DNA from: DATEJJ01 sp039649115
GTDB taxonomy: Bacteria; Actinomycetota; Actinomycetes; Mycobacteriales; Micromonosporaceae
NCBI GenBank assembly: GCA_039649115.1
Contig: JBBWZQ010000250.1
Location: 1 to 16,231 of the forward strand
Direction of reading: 5' to 3'
Length of the DNA: 16,231 nt
This document shows, in pieces, positions 1 to 7,342 of the stretch. The notes under the pieces were generated by a model that searched no databases, was not told the origin of the DNA, and worked only from the letters and a program-made list of their open reading frames with translations. Every line of letters starts with the position of its first letter. Position 1 is the stretch's first letter. Both the position numbers and the translations under genes were made by a program.

Positions 1-491
1 CCCTCGATCGCCGCACCAGGCTCGCTGGGCTGCTGCGGTGCCGCCGGCCCGCTGTCCTGCGCAGCTCCCCGGCGCACCCGCACCCGGCGCGGCCCGAACA
101 GGTCGGTGGCCAGCGCCGGCGAGACCCGCCGCTCGGCGAACGCCTGGACCCGGGAGCGGGCCAGCCGGCGTACCGGCGGGACCAGCAGGGCCAGCCCGGC
201 CAGGTCGGTGAGGAAGCCCGGAATCACCAGCAGTACCGCGCCGGACAGCCCGACCAGGCCGTTGCTGACCTCCTCGCCCGGTGCGCGTCCCTGCTGCGCC
301 GCGTCGCGGAAGCGCCGCCAGGCCCGGATGCCCTCCCGGCGCAGCAGCAGGCTGCCCAGCGCCGAGGTGGCCAGCACCAGCAGCAGCGTCCACAGCACGC
401 CGCCGAGCAGGTGCGTCACGCCGATCAGGACGGCGACCTCCAGGATCACCGTGATCAGCAGTACCAGCCCGACAAGTCCCAGTCCCCGCAT
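1..491 (-). CDS. fxsA: FxsA family membrane protein (3' end cut off by window)
   Basis: Starts at an ATG (489-491) and stays open to the left edge, giving 163 residues without a stop. The N-terminus is a run of hydrophobic segments (about residues 3-30 and 32-52) with a conserved LGSLLLRREG-like stretch after the second, and a third hydrophobic segment with IPGFLTD at about residues 85-105. That layout is typical of the FxsA/YtzA family of cytoplasmic membrane proteins. E. coli FxsA relieves F-plasmid exclusion of phage T7; the role in actinomycetes is not established. The tail is charged and Pro/Ala-rich. A strong GGAGGT ribosome site overlaps the ppm1 stop, and only 3 nt separate the two genes, so it is the last visible gene of lnt-ppm1-fxsA. 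In Mycobacterium tuberculosis fxsA also lies close to ppm1 (recalled synteny). Confidence 0.85.
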   Translation of the reverse strand, partial: MRGLGLVGLVLLITVILEVAVLIGVTHLLGGVLWTLLLVLATSALGSLLLRREGIRAWRRFRDAAQQGRAPGEEVSNGLVGLSGAVLLVIPGFLTDLAGLALLVPPVRRLARSRVQAFAERRVSPALATDLFGPRRVRVRRGAAQDSGPAAPQQPSEPGAAIE

Positions 492-494
492 CAG

Positions 495-1286
495 CTACCT
501 CCGCCCGCCGGTCACCACCCGGCGCAACGTATCCAGCCGGGCCCGCGTTCCCCACACGGTGACCCGCCACAGCGCCTCGCGGACGACCGCGGAACTCATC
601 TTGCTCGCCCCGCGCTGCCGCTCGACGAACGTGATGGGCACCTCGGCGACGCGGAACCCGTGCCGGTACGTGCGCCAGCCCAGGTCGACCTGGAAGCAGT
701 AGCCCTGGGAGGAGACCGAGTCGAGCTCGATCTTCTCCAGCACCGGCATCCGGTACGCCCGGTACCCCGCGGTCGCGTCCTTGATCGGCATGCCCAGCGC
801 GATCCGGGTGTACAGGTTGGCGCCCCGGGAGAGCACCAGCCGCCGTACCGGCCAGTTGATCAGGTTGCCGCCGGTCACGTACCGGGAGCCGATCACCAGG
901 TCGGCCTCGCGCAGCGCGTCCAGCAGCCGCGGCAGCTCCTCCGGCGAGTGCGACCCGTCGGCGTCCATCTCCACCACCGCGTCGTACCCGCGCTCCCGGG
1001 CCAGGTTGAACCCGGCGATGTACGCCGCGCCCAGGCCCTGCTTGCCCGGCCGGTGCAGCACGTGGATCCGCTCGTCGGTGGCGGACAGCTCGTCGGCGAC
1101 GCGGCCGGTGCCGTCGGGGCTGTTGTCGTCCGCGACGAGGATGTCGACCTGGGGAACCGCGGCCCGCACCCGCTCGGTGATGGCGCGGATGTTGTCCGAC
1201 TCGTTGTAGGTCGGGATGACTACGAGCACCCGCCCGACGCCGGGATATCCCGCCGCCTGGTCCGGTGCCGCGCTGCCCTCGCTCAC
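495..1286 (-). CDS. ppm1: Polyprenol monophosphomannose synthase (GT2 family)
   Basis: 263-residue family-2 glycosyltransferase. It transfers mannose from GDP-mannose to polyprenyl phosphate at the membrane, making the donor for lipoglycan synthesis and protein O-mannosylation. Visible signatures are VVIPTYNES (22-30), the ADDNSPDGTG nucleotide-binding stretch (52-61), the metal-binding DAD of EMDADGSHSP (106-115), GSRYVTGG (133-140) and DATAGYRAYR (170-179). There are no C-terminal membrane helices, as in the catalytic domain of mycobacterial Ppm1. The start is a GTG (1284-1286) overlapping the lnt stop as GTGA, preceded by GGGAGG at 1291-1296, so translation should be coupled to lnt. In M. 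tuberculosis the same two activities are fused in one polypeptide; here they are separate ORFs. Confidence 0.93.
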   Translation of the reverse strand: MSEGSAAPDQAAGYPGVGRVLVVIPTYNESDNIRAITERVRAAVPQVDILVADDNSPDGTGRVADELSATDERIHVLHRPGKQGLGAAYIAGFNLARERGYDAVVEMDADGSHSPEELPRLLDALREADLVIGSRYVTGGNLINWPVRRLVLSRGANLYTRIALGMPIKDATAGYRAYRMPVLEKIELDSVSSQGYCFQVDLGWRTYRHGFRVAEVPITFVERQRGASKMSSAVVREALWRVTVWGTRARLDTLRRVVTGGRR

Positions 1287-2896
1287 TGTGCCTCCCAGGT
1301 CGTCACGTCATCGCCATTATCGCTGTCCCGGCGCCGCCCGGCCCGGCGCAGCAGGCCCGCGGCCAGCAGTGCGGCCAGGGCCGCCGAGGCGAGCACCCAT
1401 TCGGGCACCGGCCCCAGAACACTGGCCAGGGTACGTTCCCCACCTAGGTGTACGTCACGCACCAAGGTCGCCTGGGTGTTGAACCCGCTGGCGTCGTGCA
1501 CGGTGCCGTCCGGGCCGACGAACGCGGAGATGCCGACGGTCGAGGACATCAGGGCGTCCCGCCCGTACTCGACCGCGCGCAGCCGGACCATCGCGAGCTG
1601 CTGGCGCGCCTCGGCGCCGTTGAAGGTGGCGTTGTTGGTCTGCACCGTGACGAGCTGGCCACCGCCGAGCACCGCGTCGCGCACGATGTTGTCGTACCCG
1701 ACCTCGAAGCAGATGACGTCGCCCACGGTGGCCGGGCCGACCCGCAGCACGCCGGGCCGGTGCCCCGCCACGAAGTCGGCGGTGACCAGGTCGGCCTTGC
1801 TCGTCACCCGGCGGGCGAGGGAGCGCAGCGGCAGGTACTCGGCGAACGGCACCGGGTGCTGCTTGATGTACATCGCGCCCGGCCCGGTGGCCGGATCCCA
1901 GACGATGCCGGCGTTGCGGGCGTGGTCGCCCGGCCCCTCCAGGACCGCGCCGAGCAGGATCGGCGCGTGGATCTGCCGGGCCGCGTCGCTGATCAGCGCG
2001 TACGCGTCGGAGTCGACCGGCAGCAGCGGGTCGATGTCGCTGGCGTTCTCCGGCCACACCACCAGGTCCGGGGCCCGCGCGGTGCCCGCCCGCACCGCCC
2101 GCGCCAGGGCCAGGGTGGCCTGCACGTGGTTGTCCAGCACCGCCCGGCGCTGCGCGTTGAAGTCCAGCCCCATGCGCGGCACGTTGCCCTGGATCACCGC
2201 GACCCGCACGGGCGCACCGTCGGGCCGGGCCAGCGGGACCACCAGACCGGCCAGCACGACCAGCAGCGCGCCGCCCGCGCCGAGCACCGCCCGACCCGGC
2301 CGGCGGGTGACCGCCAGGGCCAGCAGGCCGCCGGCCGCGGCCGTGGCGAAGGTCACCAGCGGGGCGCCGCCCAGCACGGCGAAGCGCAGCAGCGGCGAGT
2401 CGGCCTGCGAGAAGGCCAGCCGGCCCCACGGAAAGCCACCGAACGGGACCCGGTCCCGCAGCGCCTCCTGCGCCACCCACAGCACCCCGGTGACCAGCGG
2501 CCAGGACCAGCGGTACCGGTCGACCAGCGGACCGGTCGCCGCCGCGCCAAAGCCCATCAGGGCCAGCAGGGCGGCCTGCGAGAACGCCAGCAGCAGCCAG
2601 GGCACCGCGCCCACGTGCAGCCCGGTCCAGGACAGCAGCGGCACGAACAGGACCAGCCCGGCCAGCAGGCCCAGCAGGGCACCGGCGAGCAGGCCGCGCC
2701 GGTGCACCGCGAGCGCCAGCAGCGCCACGCCGACCGGGGCCAGCCACCACAGCCCGTACGGCGGGAACGACAGGAACAGGGCGAACCCGGCGGCGACCGC
2801 GGCCGGCGGTGCCCACCAGCGGCGCCGTGCACGCACCCGCGGCGCGGGTGGACCGGTCGGCTCAGCCGCGGTGTTCGGCGCCTGTACCGCCGTCAT
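1283..2896 (-). CDS. lnt: Apolipoprotein N-acyltransferase
   Basis: 537 residues. Lnt N-acylates the lipid-modified N-terminal cysteine of lipoproteins at the outer face of the cytoplasmic membrane. The protein starts with a basic N-terminus (RVRARRRWW), then about six hydrophobic segments (roughly residues 31-220), then a nitrilase-type (CN-hydrolase) domain (about 231-480) and a final hydrophobic helix (about 500-517). The catalytic triad is complete: Glu283 in VVWPENASD, Lys345 in YIKQHPVPFAEYLP, and Cys396 in VICFEVGYD, corresponding to E267/K335/C387 of E. coli Lnt. The length is usual. The ATG start at 2894-2896 has only a weak ribosome site. It is first in the operon with ppm1 and fxsA, overlapping ppm1 by 4 bp. 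Confidence 0.94.
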   Translation of the reverse strand: MTAVQAPNTAAEPTGPPAPRVRARRRWWAPPAAVAAGFALFLSFPPYGLWWLAPVGVALLALAVHRRGLLAGALLGLLAGLVLFVPLLSWTGLHVGAVPWLLLAFSQAALLALMGFGAAATGPLVDRYRWSWPLVTGVLWVAQEALRDRVPFGGFPWGRLAFSQADSPLLRFAVLGGAPLVTFATAAAGGLLALAVTRRPGRAVLGAGGALLVVLAGLVVPLARPDGAPVRVAVIQGNVPRMGLDFNAQRRAVLDNHVQATLALARAVRAGTARAPDLVVWPENASDIDPLLPVDSDAYALISDAARQIHAPILLGAVLEGPGDHARNAGIVWDPATGPGAMYIKQHPVPFAEYLPLRSLARRVTSKADLVTADFVAGHRPGVLRVGPATVGDVICFEVGYDNIVRDAVLGGGQLVTVQTNNATFNGAEARQQLAMVRLRAVEYGRDALMSSTVGISAFVGPDGTVHDASGFNTQATLVRDVHLGGERTLASVLGPVPEWVLASAALAALLAAGLLRRAGRRRDSDNGDDVTTWEAQ

Positions 2897-2966
2897 GCGT
2901 TCACCACTCGTCTACTGTGCCGTATCCGGGCCGGTCGGCCCAATCAGGGCGGCGCGACGGACGGAA

Positions 2967-2994
2967 TCGGGGCGCGGCAGCTGCCGCGCCCCGA
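2967..2994. repeat. Perfect 28-bp palindrome upstream of lnt
   Basis: The 14-nt half TCGGGGCGCGGCAG is followed directly by its exact reverse complement. It is centred at 2980/2981, about 85 bp upstream of the lnt start. In RNA it would fold into a very stable GC-rich hairpin with a 4-nt loop. No T-tract follows on either strand. It could be a factor-assisted terminator for read-through from the kam operon, an attenuator-like element in an lnt leader, or a dimeric operator. The sequence does not decide between these. Confidence 0.6.
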
Positions 2995-3260
2995 GCTCCC
3001 AGGCCCTCCCCGGCCGGTGCGGCAGACGTGATCCTGCGTGACCTTCGGACCGACCCCGTACGCACTGGCTGCCCGTACGTGACCGTTGTCTACTGACCGC
3101 GCTCGTACCCCCCTGCCCGTACCACCGGTTGCGCGGCCCGTTCGCCCCGCCCGCCCACCTCCACCCGCTGGTCCTGGCCCCATACGCCAGCGGATGACCG
3201 GCGCGGCCAGCGGGGAAGGGACGACGCGAACAACGACCACTCCCGAAGTAGGACCAGAAA

Positions 3261-3291
3261 ACGGTACGCGGCAAACCCCCAACGCTGTCAA
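3261..3291 (-). promoter_or_regulatory. Possible promoter reading toward lnt
   Basis: On the minus strand a perfect TTGACA (-35, 3286-3291) is followed after 19 nt by TACCGT (-10, 3261-3266, fitting TANNNT). The spacing is slightly long. Transcription would begin near 3254 and give a leader of about 360 nt before lnt that includes the 28-bp palindrome. No better promoter was recognised closer to lnt. This is a consensus match only. Confidence 0.35.
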
Positions 3292-3352
3292 CGGATGCCG
3301 GGTGCCGATCTGCTCCGCACCGGCGTGTCGCGGCGGCGTGTCCTGACGGGTG

Positions 3353-4675
3353 TCACCGAGCCGACGGCGCGTGTACGTCGGGTAGCCGGGAACGCAGCAG
3401 TGCCCGTGCCGCGCGCGGGTACCGGGCGGCGAGCAGGCCGGCCGGCGCGAGCACGTGATCGGCGTCCACCGCCACCGCCGCCCGGCGCGGCAGTGCCCAG
3501 CCGCCCTCGTGGTCGCCCAGCGCCGCGCGCAGCACCCCGGCCGCCCGGTCCGCGCTCGCGTGCCGCAGCACGCCGCCCGAGCCGATGAGCACCCGGACCT
3601 CGCTCAGGTCCGCGCCGTCGCGCACGTGCCGGCGCAGCCCCAGCGTCCCGGCGAGGGCCGCCAGCCGCAGGTCGTGCTCCCGCTCCGCGGCGCCGGCGGC
3701 GACCAGCCCCGGCTCGTCCGCGCGGCGGGTGGCGGCCGGCGCGAGCACCTCCTCCTCCCCGGGAGCGAGCAGCCGCTGCGCCGCCGCGGCGCGCACCACG
3801 CCGGTGGCGCTCCACCGCACCCCCAGGTCGCCCTCGACGGTCCGGCCGCGCCACTGGGTGCCGGCCACCTCGCGGGCCGCGGCCTGCCGGTGCGCGTCCG
3901 GCACCCGCACCGAGTACACGTCGGTGGTGGCGCCGCCGACGTCCAGCACGGCGAGATCGCCGGCGAGCCCGTCGGCCAGCAGCTCCACCCCGGCGAGGAC
4001 CGCGTCCGGGGTGGCCGCCAGCACCATCCGCGCGAACCGGGTGCCGCGGGACAGCCGCTTGCCCCCGATCACGTGCCGGGTGAACACCTCCCGGATCGCC
4101 GCGCGGGCCGGCTCCGGGCGCAGCACGCCGATGCGCGGCAGCACGTTGTCGCACGCCACCACCGGTACCCGGCGCTCGGCGAGCACCCGCGCCACCTGGT
4201 CGCGGACCGCCACGTTGCCGGCCAGCACCACCGGTACCCGCAGCCGGGCCCGGGCCAGCCGCTGCCCGTTGTGGAGCAGTACCTCCGCGTCGCCGCCGTC
4301 GGTACCGCCGACCAGCAGCACCACGTCGGGCCGCGCCTCGCGCAGCGCGGCGACACCGGTGCCGTCCAGCGGGCCGGCGGCCACGTGCACCACCCGGGCA
4401 CCGGCCGACAGCCCGACCCGGGTACCGGCCTTCGCGGTGACCAGCGACTCGTACCCGACGACCGCCAGGCGCAGCCCGCCGCCGGCGCTGGAGCACACCA
4501 GCCGCTCGTACCCGTCGCCGCCGGCCGCCGCCACCGCCGCGTCCAGCCCGTCCAGCACGTCGCTGTCTACCGTCGTGCGGTGCGCCGCGGTGCCCCGCAG
4601 CTCGCCGGTGTCCGCGTCGACCACGGCCACCTTCGTGTACGTGGAGCCGACGTCCGCGCAGACGACGAGGTTCAC
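3353..4675 (-). CDS. MutL/GlmL-like ATPase, likely reactivase of the B12 aminomutase
   Basis: 440 residues, starting at a GTG (4673-4675) that overlaps the kal stop as GTGA. It belongs to the MutL/GlmL family of ASKHA-fold (actin/Hsp70-like) proteins found beside glutamate mutase and aminomutases, not the DNA-repair MutL. Motifs in order: phosphate-1 loop CADVGSTYTK (6-15), LLVGGTDGGDAEVLLHNGQ (about 120-138), DNVLPRIGVL (176-185), phosphate-2 loop LDVGGATTDVYSV (244-256) and the adenosine-binding LIGSGGVLRHA (363-373). Family knowledge suggests ATP-driven release of damaged cobalamin from KamDE; that role is inferred. It is the last gene of the kdd operon. The small MutS-like partner gene described in clostridial clusters is absent here. 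The upstream ribosome site is weak, consistent with coupled translation. Confidence 0.85.
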   Translation of the reverse strand: MNLVVCADVGSTYTKVAVVDADTGELRGTAAHRTTVDSDVLDGLDAAVAAAGGDGYERLVCSSAGGGLRLAVVGYESLVTAKAGTRVGLSAGARVVHVAAGPLDGTGVAALREARPDVVLLVGGTDGGDAEVLLHNGQRLARARLRVPVVLAGNVAVRDQVARVLAERRVPVVACDNVLPRIGVLRPEPARAAIREVFTRHVIGGKRLSRGTRFARMVLAATPDAVLAGVELLADGLAGDLAVLDVGGATTDVYSVRVPDAHRQAAAREVAGTQWRGRTVEGDLGVRWSATGVVRAAAAQRLLAPGEEEVLAPAATRRADEPGLVAAGAAEREHDLRLAALAGTLGLRRHVRDGADLSEVRVLIGSGGVLRHASADRAAGVLRAALGDHEGGWALPRRAAVAVDADHVLAPAGLLAARYPRAARALLRSRLPDVHAPSAR

Positions 4676-5058
4676 GACCCCGCCAGCGGGACCACGACGG
4701 TCCCGGTCGCGACGACCGCCACGATCGGCGGGTCGAGCACCTCGGCCGCGGACGGGCCACGGTCCGGCCGGCCCCGGCACACCACCGCGCAGGAGAACTC
4801 CACCGTGCGGCTGCGGTTGCCGACCCGGGTCACCGTGCCGGTCACCGCCAGCACGTCGCCGGCCCGGATCGGCGCCCGGAACTGCACGTCGGAGTAGGAC
4901 GCGAACAACCCCTCGTCGCCGTCGGTACGGATGCACAGCTCGGTGGCCACGTCCCCGAACAGGCCCAGCGCGTACGCCCCGTCGACCAGGTTCCCCGCGT
5001 AGTGCGCGTGCGCGTACGACACGTACCGCCGGTGGGTCACGCTGGTACCCACGCTCAT
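4672..5058 (-). CDS. kal: 3-aminobutyryl-CoA ammonia-lyase (hotdog fold)
   Basis: 128 residues, the usual size of Kal. Kal removes ammonia from L-3-aminobutyryl-CoA to give crotonyl-CoA, the last dedicated step of the lysine aminomutase route. The sequence is a single hotdog domain with a Kal-like N-terminal helix: AHAHYAGNLVDGAYALGLFG (residues 15-34), then VATELCIRTDGDEGLF and a beta-rich half (DVQFRAPIRAGDVLAVTGTV). It differs from MaoC hydratases and ordinary thioesterases, and the operon context makes Kal the best reading. The ATG start (5056-5058) has an AGGAGA ribosome site 6 nt upstream and overlaps the kamE stop as ATGA. Its own stop overlaps the start of the reactivase gene. A generic acyl-CoA thioesterase or dehydratase is the alternative. 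Confidence 0.85.
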   Translation of the reverse strand: MSVGTSVTHRRYVSYAHAHYAGNLVDGAYALGLFGDVATELCIRTDGDEGLFASYSDVQFRAPIRAGDVLAVTGTVTRVGNRSRTVEFSCAVVCRGRPDRGPSAAEVLDPPIVAVVATGTVVVPLAGS

Positions 5059-5789
5059 GCGGCTCTCCTCGTGGTCAGGGCGTGGACCAGGTAGCTGGCC
5101 ACCTCGCGCGGGCTGGTGGCGCGCCCGAAGACGCGGTCCACCCCCAACTGCCGCGCCATCAGCTCGTCGAAGCGCGGTCCACCCACCACCAGCAGCGGCC
5201 GGCGCGCGGCGGGCAGCGCCTCCCGGAACGCCGCCGACATCTCCCGCGTGTTGTGCAGGTGCGCGTCGCGCTGGGTCACCACCTGCGAGACCAGCACCGC
5301 GTCCGCCCGCTCCAGCCGGGCCCGCTCCACCAGTTCCGGCACGGTCACCTGGGCGCCCAGGTTGACCACGCGCAGCTCCCGGTAGGACTCCAGGCCCTTC
5401 TCCCCGGCGATGCCCTTGAGGTTGAGGATCGCGTCGATGCCGACGGTGTGCGCGTCGGTGCCGATGCACCCGCCGACCACCACCAGCCGGCGCCGCAGCC
5501 GCTGCCGGACCAGCGCGTTGATCTCTTTCGCGGTCAGCAGCGGGAAGTCCCGCTCCACCACCTGCACCTGGGCCAGGTCCACCAGGTGCCGCACCCGGCC
5601 GTACACGACGAAGAAGGTGAACCCGCCGCCCACCGGCTTGGCGTGCACGACCATCGCCGGGTCCAGGCCCATCTTCGCGGCCAGTTGCAGGGCCGCCCCC
5701 TCGGCCCGCTTGTCCGCCGGTACGGGCAGGGTGAACGACAGCTGCACCATGCCGTCGCCGGTGGTGTCACCGTACGGCCGGACGATCAT
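5055..5789 (-). CDS. kamE: Lysine 5,6-aminomutase (beta-lysine 5,6-aminomutase) beta subunit
   Basis: 244 residues. With KamD it moves the terminal amino group of beta-lysine to C5, making 3,5-diaminohexanoate, using adenosylcobalamin and PLP. The N-terminal part (about 1-95) is the dimerisation/PLP region typical of KamE and OraS. From about residue 100 a B12-binding Rossmann domain begins with VVVGGCIGTDAHTVGID. His114 in the DAHTVG motif would be the lower cobalt ligand. Lys125 lies exactly 11 residues later in LNLKG, the same spacing as His133/Lys144 of Clostridium sticklandii KamE, where that lysine holds PLP. Both cofactor residues are therefore intact. The ATG start (5787-5789) overlaps the kamD stop as ATGA, and the stop overlaps the kal start. 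The protein is slightly shorter than the clostridial one (262 residues). Confidence 0.93.
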   Translation of the reverse strand: MIVRPYGDTTGDGMVQLSFTLPVPADKRAEGAALQLAAKMGLDPAMVVHAKPVGGGFTFFVVYGRVRHLVDLAQVQVVERDFPLLTAKEINALVRQRLRRRLVVVGGCIGTDAHTVGIDAILNLKGIAGEKGLESYRELRVVNLGAQVTVPELVERARLERADAVLVSQVVTQRDAHLHNTREMSAAFREALPAARRPLLVVGGPRFDELMARQLGVDRVFGRATSPREVASYLVHALTTRRAA

Positions 5790-7342
5790 GACGACTCCAT
5801 GAGCTCGGTCGCCGGGTTGTAGTAGTCCGCCTCCTGCCTCGCGACCCCGGCCAGGCCCTTGCCCCGGTCCGCCGGGCGCTTCATGATCCCGAACGTGCCG
5901 TCCGCGATCGCGGTCAGCAGGCCGTCGTCGACGATGCGCTCCAGCAACCCCACCGACTCGGCCAGCACCTGCTGGGCCCGGCGCTGGATGAAGCCGCCCG
6001 GCGCCGGCGCGAAGTCCTCGGCCAGGCCGCCCGCCGCGTTGCGCACGTACCGCACGTTCTGCAGCGCGATGTCCCGGTCGGACAGCCACGGGGTGACCAC
6101 CGCCTCGGTCATCATGCCGACCAGCAGGATGCCCTGGCCGGTGAGCATGCCGGCCAGGTTGAAGAAGCCGTCCAGCAGGTTGCCCCGGAACACGTCGCCG
6201 GTCATGTGCTTGGTCGGCGGCATCCACTTCAGCGGCGCCCGGGGGAACAACTCCCGGGCCAGCAGCGCGTGCGCCAGCTCCAGCCGGAACGACTCCGGCA
6301 GGTCCGGGTTGATCTCGAAGGCGTGGCCCAGCCCCAACTGCCCGTCGGCCAGCCCCGCCTCGTGCGCGAAGTACTCGTTGAGCAGCTGCGAGACCGTCAC
6401 CGTGTGCGCGGCCTCGACCGCGTCGGCCGTGGTCAGGTAGTTGTCCTCGCCGGTGTTGATGACGATCCCGGCCCGCGCGTGCACCTGCCGGGAGAAGCGC
6501 TGGTCGACGAAGGTACGGACGGGGTTGATGTCGCGGAACAGGATGCCGTACATGGAGTCGTTGAGCATCATGTCCAGCCGCTCCAGCCCGGCCAGCGCGG
6601 CGATCTCCGGCATGCACAGGCCGGACGCGTAGTTCGTGAGCCGCACGTACCGCCCGACCTCGGCCGAGACGGAGTCCAGCGCGGCGCGCATCAGCCGGAA
6701 GTTCTCCTGCGTCGCGTACGTGCCGGCGAACCCCTCCCGGGTCGCGCCCTCCGGCACGTAGTCCAGCAGCGACTGGCCGGTGGAGCGGATCACCGCGATC
6801 ACGTCGGCGCCCTCCCGCGCCGCCGCCTGTGCCTGCGGGATGTCCTCGTGGATGTCCCCGGTCGCCACGATCAGGTACAGCCACGGCCGGCGCGGCGGGT
6901 CACCGTGCCGGCGCACCAGCCGCTCCCGCTCCGCGCGCCGGCGGTCGATGCGCCGGATGCCGGTGCCCACCGCCCGCCGCGCCGCCCGCCGGGCCACGCC
7001 GGCCGCCTTGCCCGCGGGCAGCTCGAAGCGCACCGAACCGGCCGCCGCCTTCTGCGCCAGCATCGTCAGGTCGGGCGCGCCCGAGGTGGCCAGCCCGTGG
7101 AAGACCGGCAGCGCCACCCCGTGCCCGAGCCCGACGTCCTGGCCGACCGCGTCGACGAGGCGGTTCACCCACGGGATCCCGTCCGGGTCGGCGCCGGCCA
7201 CGCCGGCCAGCCGCAGCACGGCCCGCTCCACCGAGACCGTGGTGTGGCTGCGGGCCAGGTCCACCACCGGCCTGCCGGCCCGGCGCGCCAGCTGCCGCGC
7301 CCGGCGGACCTGCGCCGGATCCAGGTTCAGCTTTCCGGCCAT
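5786..7342 (-). CDS. kamD: Lysine 5,6-aminomutase (beta-lysine 5,6-aminomutase) alpha subunit
   Basis: 518 residues, matching the roughly 516 of clostridial KamD. It forms the TIM-barrel alpha subunit that holds substrate and covers the cobalamin carried by KamE. The N-terminal accessory helices (1-160) include a basic stretch (RRAARRAVGTGIRRIDRRRA). Barrel signatures follow: ATGDIHEDIPQAQAAAREG, VIRSTGQSLLDYVPEGATRE, LTNYASGLCMPEIAAL, MLNDSMYGILFRDINPVR, INTGEDNYLTTADAV and KWMPPTKHMTGDVF, all characteristic of KamD/OraE. An ornithine aminomutase assignment is less likely, because KamA, Kdd and Kal in the same locus fit lysine and because in clostridial OraE the cobalamin domain is on the same chain, whereas here it is on KamE. 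The ATG start (7340-7342) has GGAGGG upstream and lies 16 bp inside the preceding amidohydrolase gene. Confidence 0.93.
   Translation of the reverse strand: MAGKLNLDPAQVRRARQLARRAGRPVVDLARSHTTVSVERAVLRLAGVAGADPDGIPWVNRLVDAVGQDVGLGHGVALPVFHGLATSGAPDLTMLAQKAAAGSVRFELPAGKAAGVARRAARRAVGTGIRRIDRRRAERERLVRRHGDPPRRPWLYLIVATGDIHEDIPQAQAAAREGADVIAVIRSTGQSLLDYVPEGATREGFAGTYATQENFRLMRAALDSVSAEVGRYVRLTNYASGLCMPEIAALAGLERLDMMLNDSMYGILFRDINPVRTFVDQRFSRQVHARAGIVINTGEDNYLTTADAVEAAHTVTVSQLLNEYFAHEAGLADGQLGLGHAFEINPDLPESFRLELAHALLARELFPRAPLKWMPPTKHMTGDVFRGNLLDGFFNLAGMLTGQGILLVGMMTEAVVTPWLSDRDIALQNVRYVRNAAGGLAEDFAPAPGGFIQRRAQQVLAESVGLLERIVDDGLLTAIADGTFGIMKRPADRGKGLAGVARQEADYYNPATELMESS

Larger units (their letters stand above)
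2897..3352. other. Intergenic region upstream of lnt, no convincing gene
   Basis: This 456-bp gap lies between the end of the kam operon and the start of lnt, both on the minus strand. Open frames of about 85-120 codons exist on both strands, but they start at arbitrary places, lack a good ribosome site and encode Arg/Pro/Gly-rich sequence of no recognisable family. What it does contain is a perfect 28-bp palindrome (2967-2994) and a consensus-like -35/-10 pair pointing toward lnt (3261-3291). It also holds short repeats: GTCTACTG at 2910-2917 and 3088-3095, CCCGTACG at 3055-3062 and 3072-3079, and CGGCGTGTC at 3321-3329 and 3334-3342. No clear T-tailed terminator follows the kam operon. A small RNA or long leader cannot be excluded by eye. 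Confidence 0.5.

Noticed and set aside
411..3041. Very long plus-strand open frame (876 codons) opposite ppm1 and lnt
   Set aside because: It encodes low-complexity Arg/Pro/Ala/Gly/His-rich sequence and lies antisense to two genes with complete catalytic motifs. It is a by-product of GC-rich third positions.
2910..3095. GTCTACTG occurring at 2910-2917 and 3088-3095, and other 8-9 bp direct repeats in the gap
   Set aside because: Too short and irregularly spaced to separate from chance; no link to a known regulator.
2912..3291. Two overlapping minus-strand frames of 115-120 codons in the lnt upstream gap
   Set aside because: No ribosome site, no family resemblance, Arg/Gly/Pro-rich content, and they run through the perfect palindrome; treated as non-coding, though not strictly excluded.
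3585..5822. Long plus-strand open frame (745 codons) opposite the reactivase, kal and kamE
   Set aside because: Ser/Arg/Pro/Thr-rich with no domain; the opposite strand carries well-supported genes with 4-bp overlaps.
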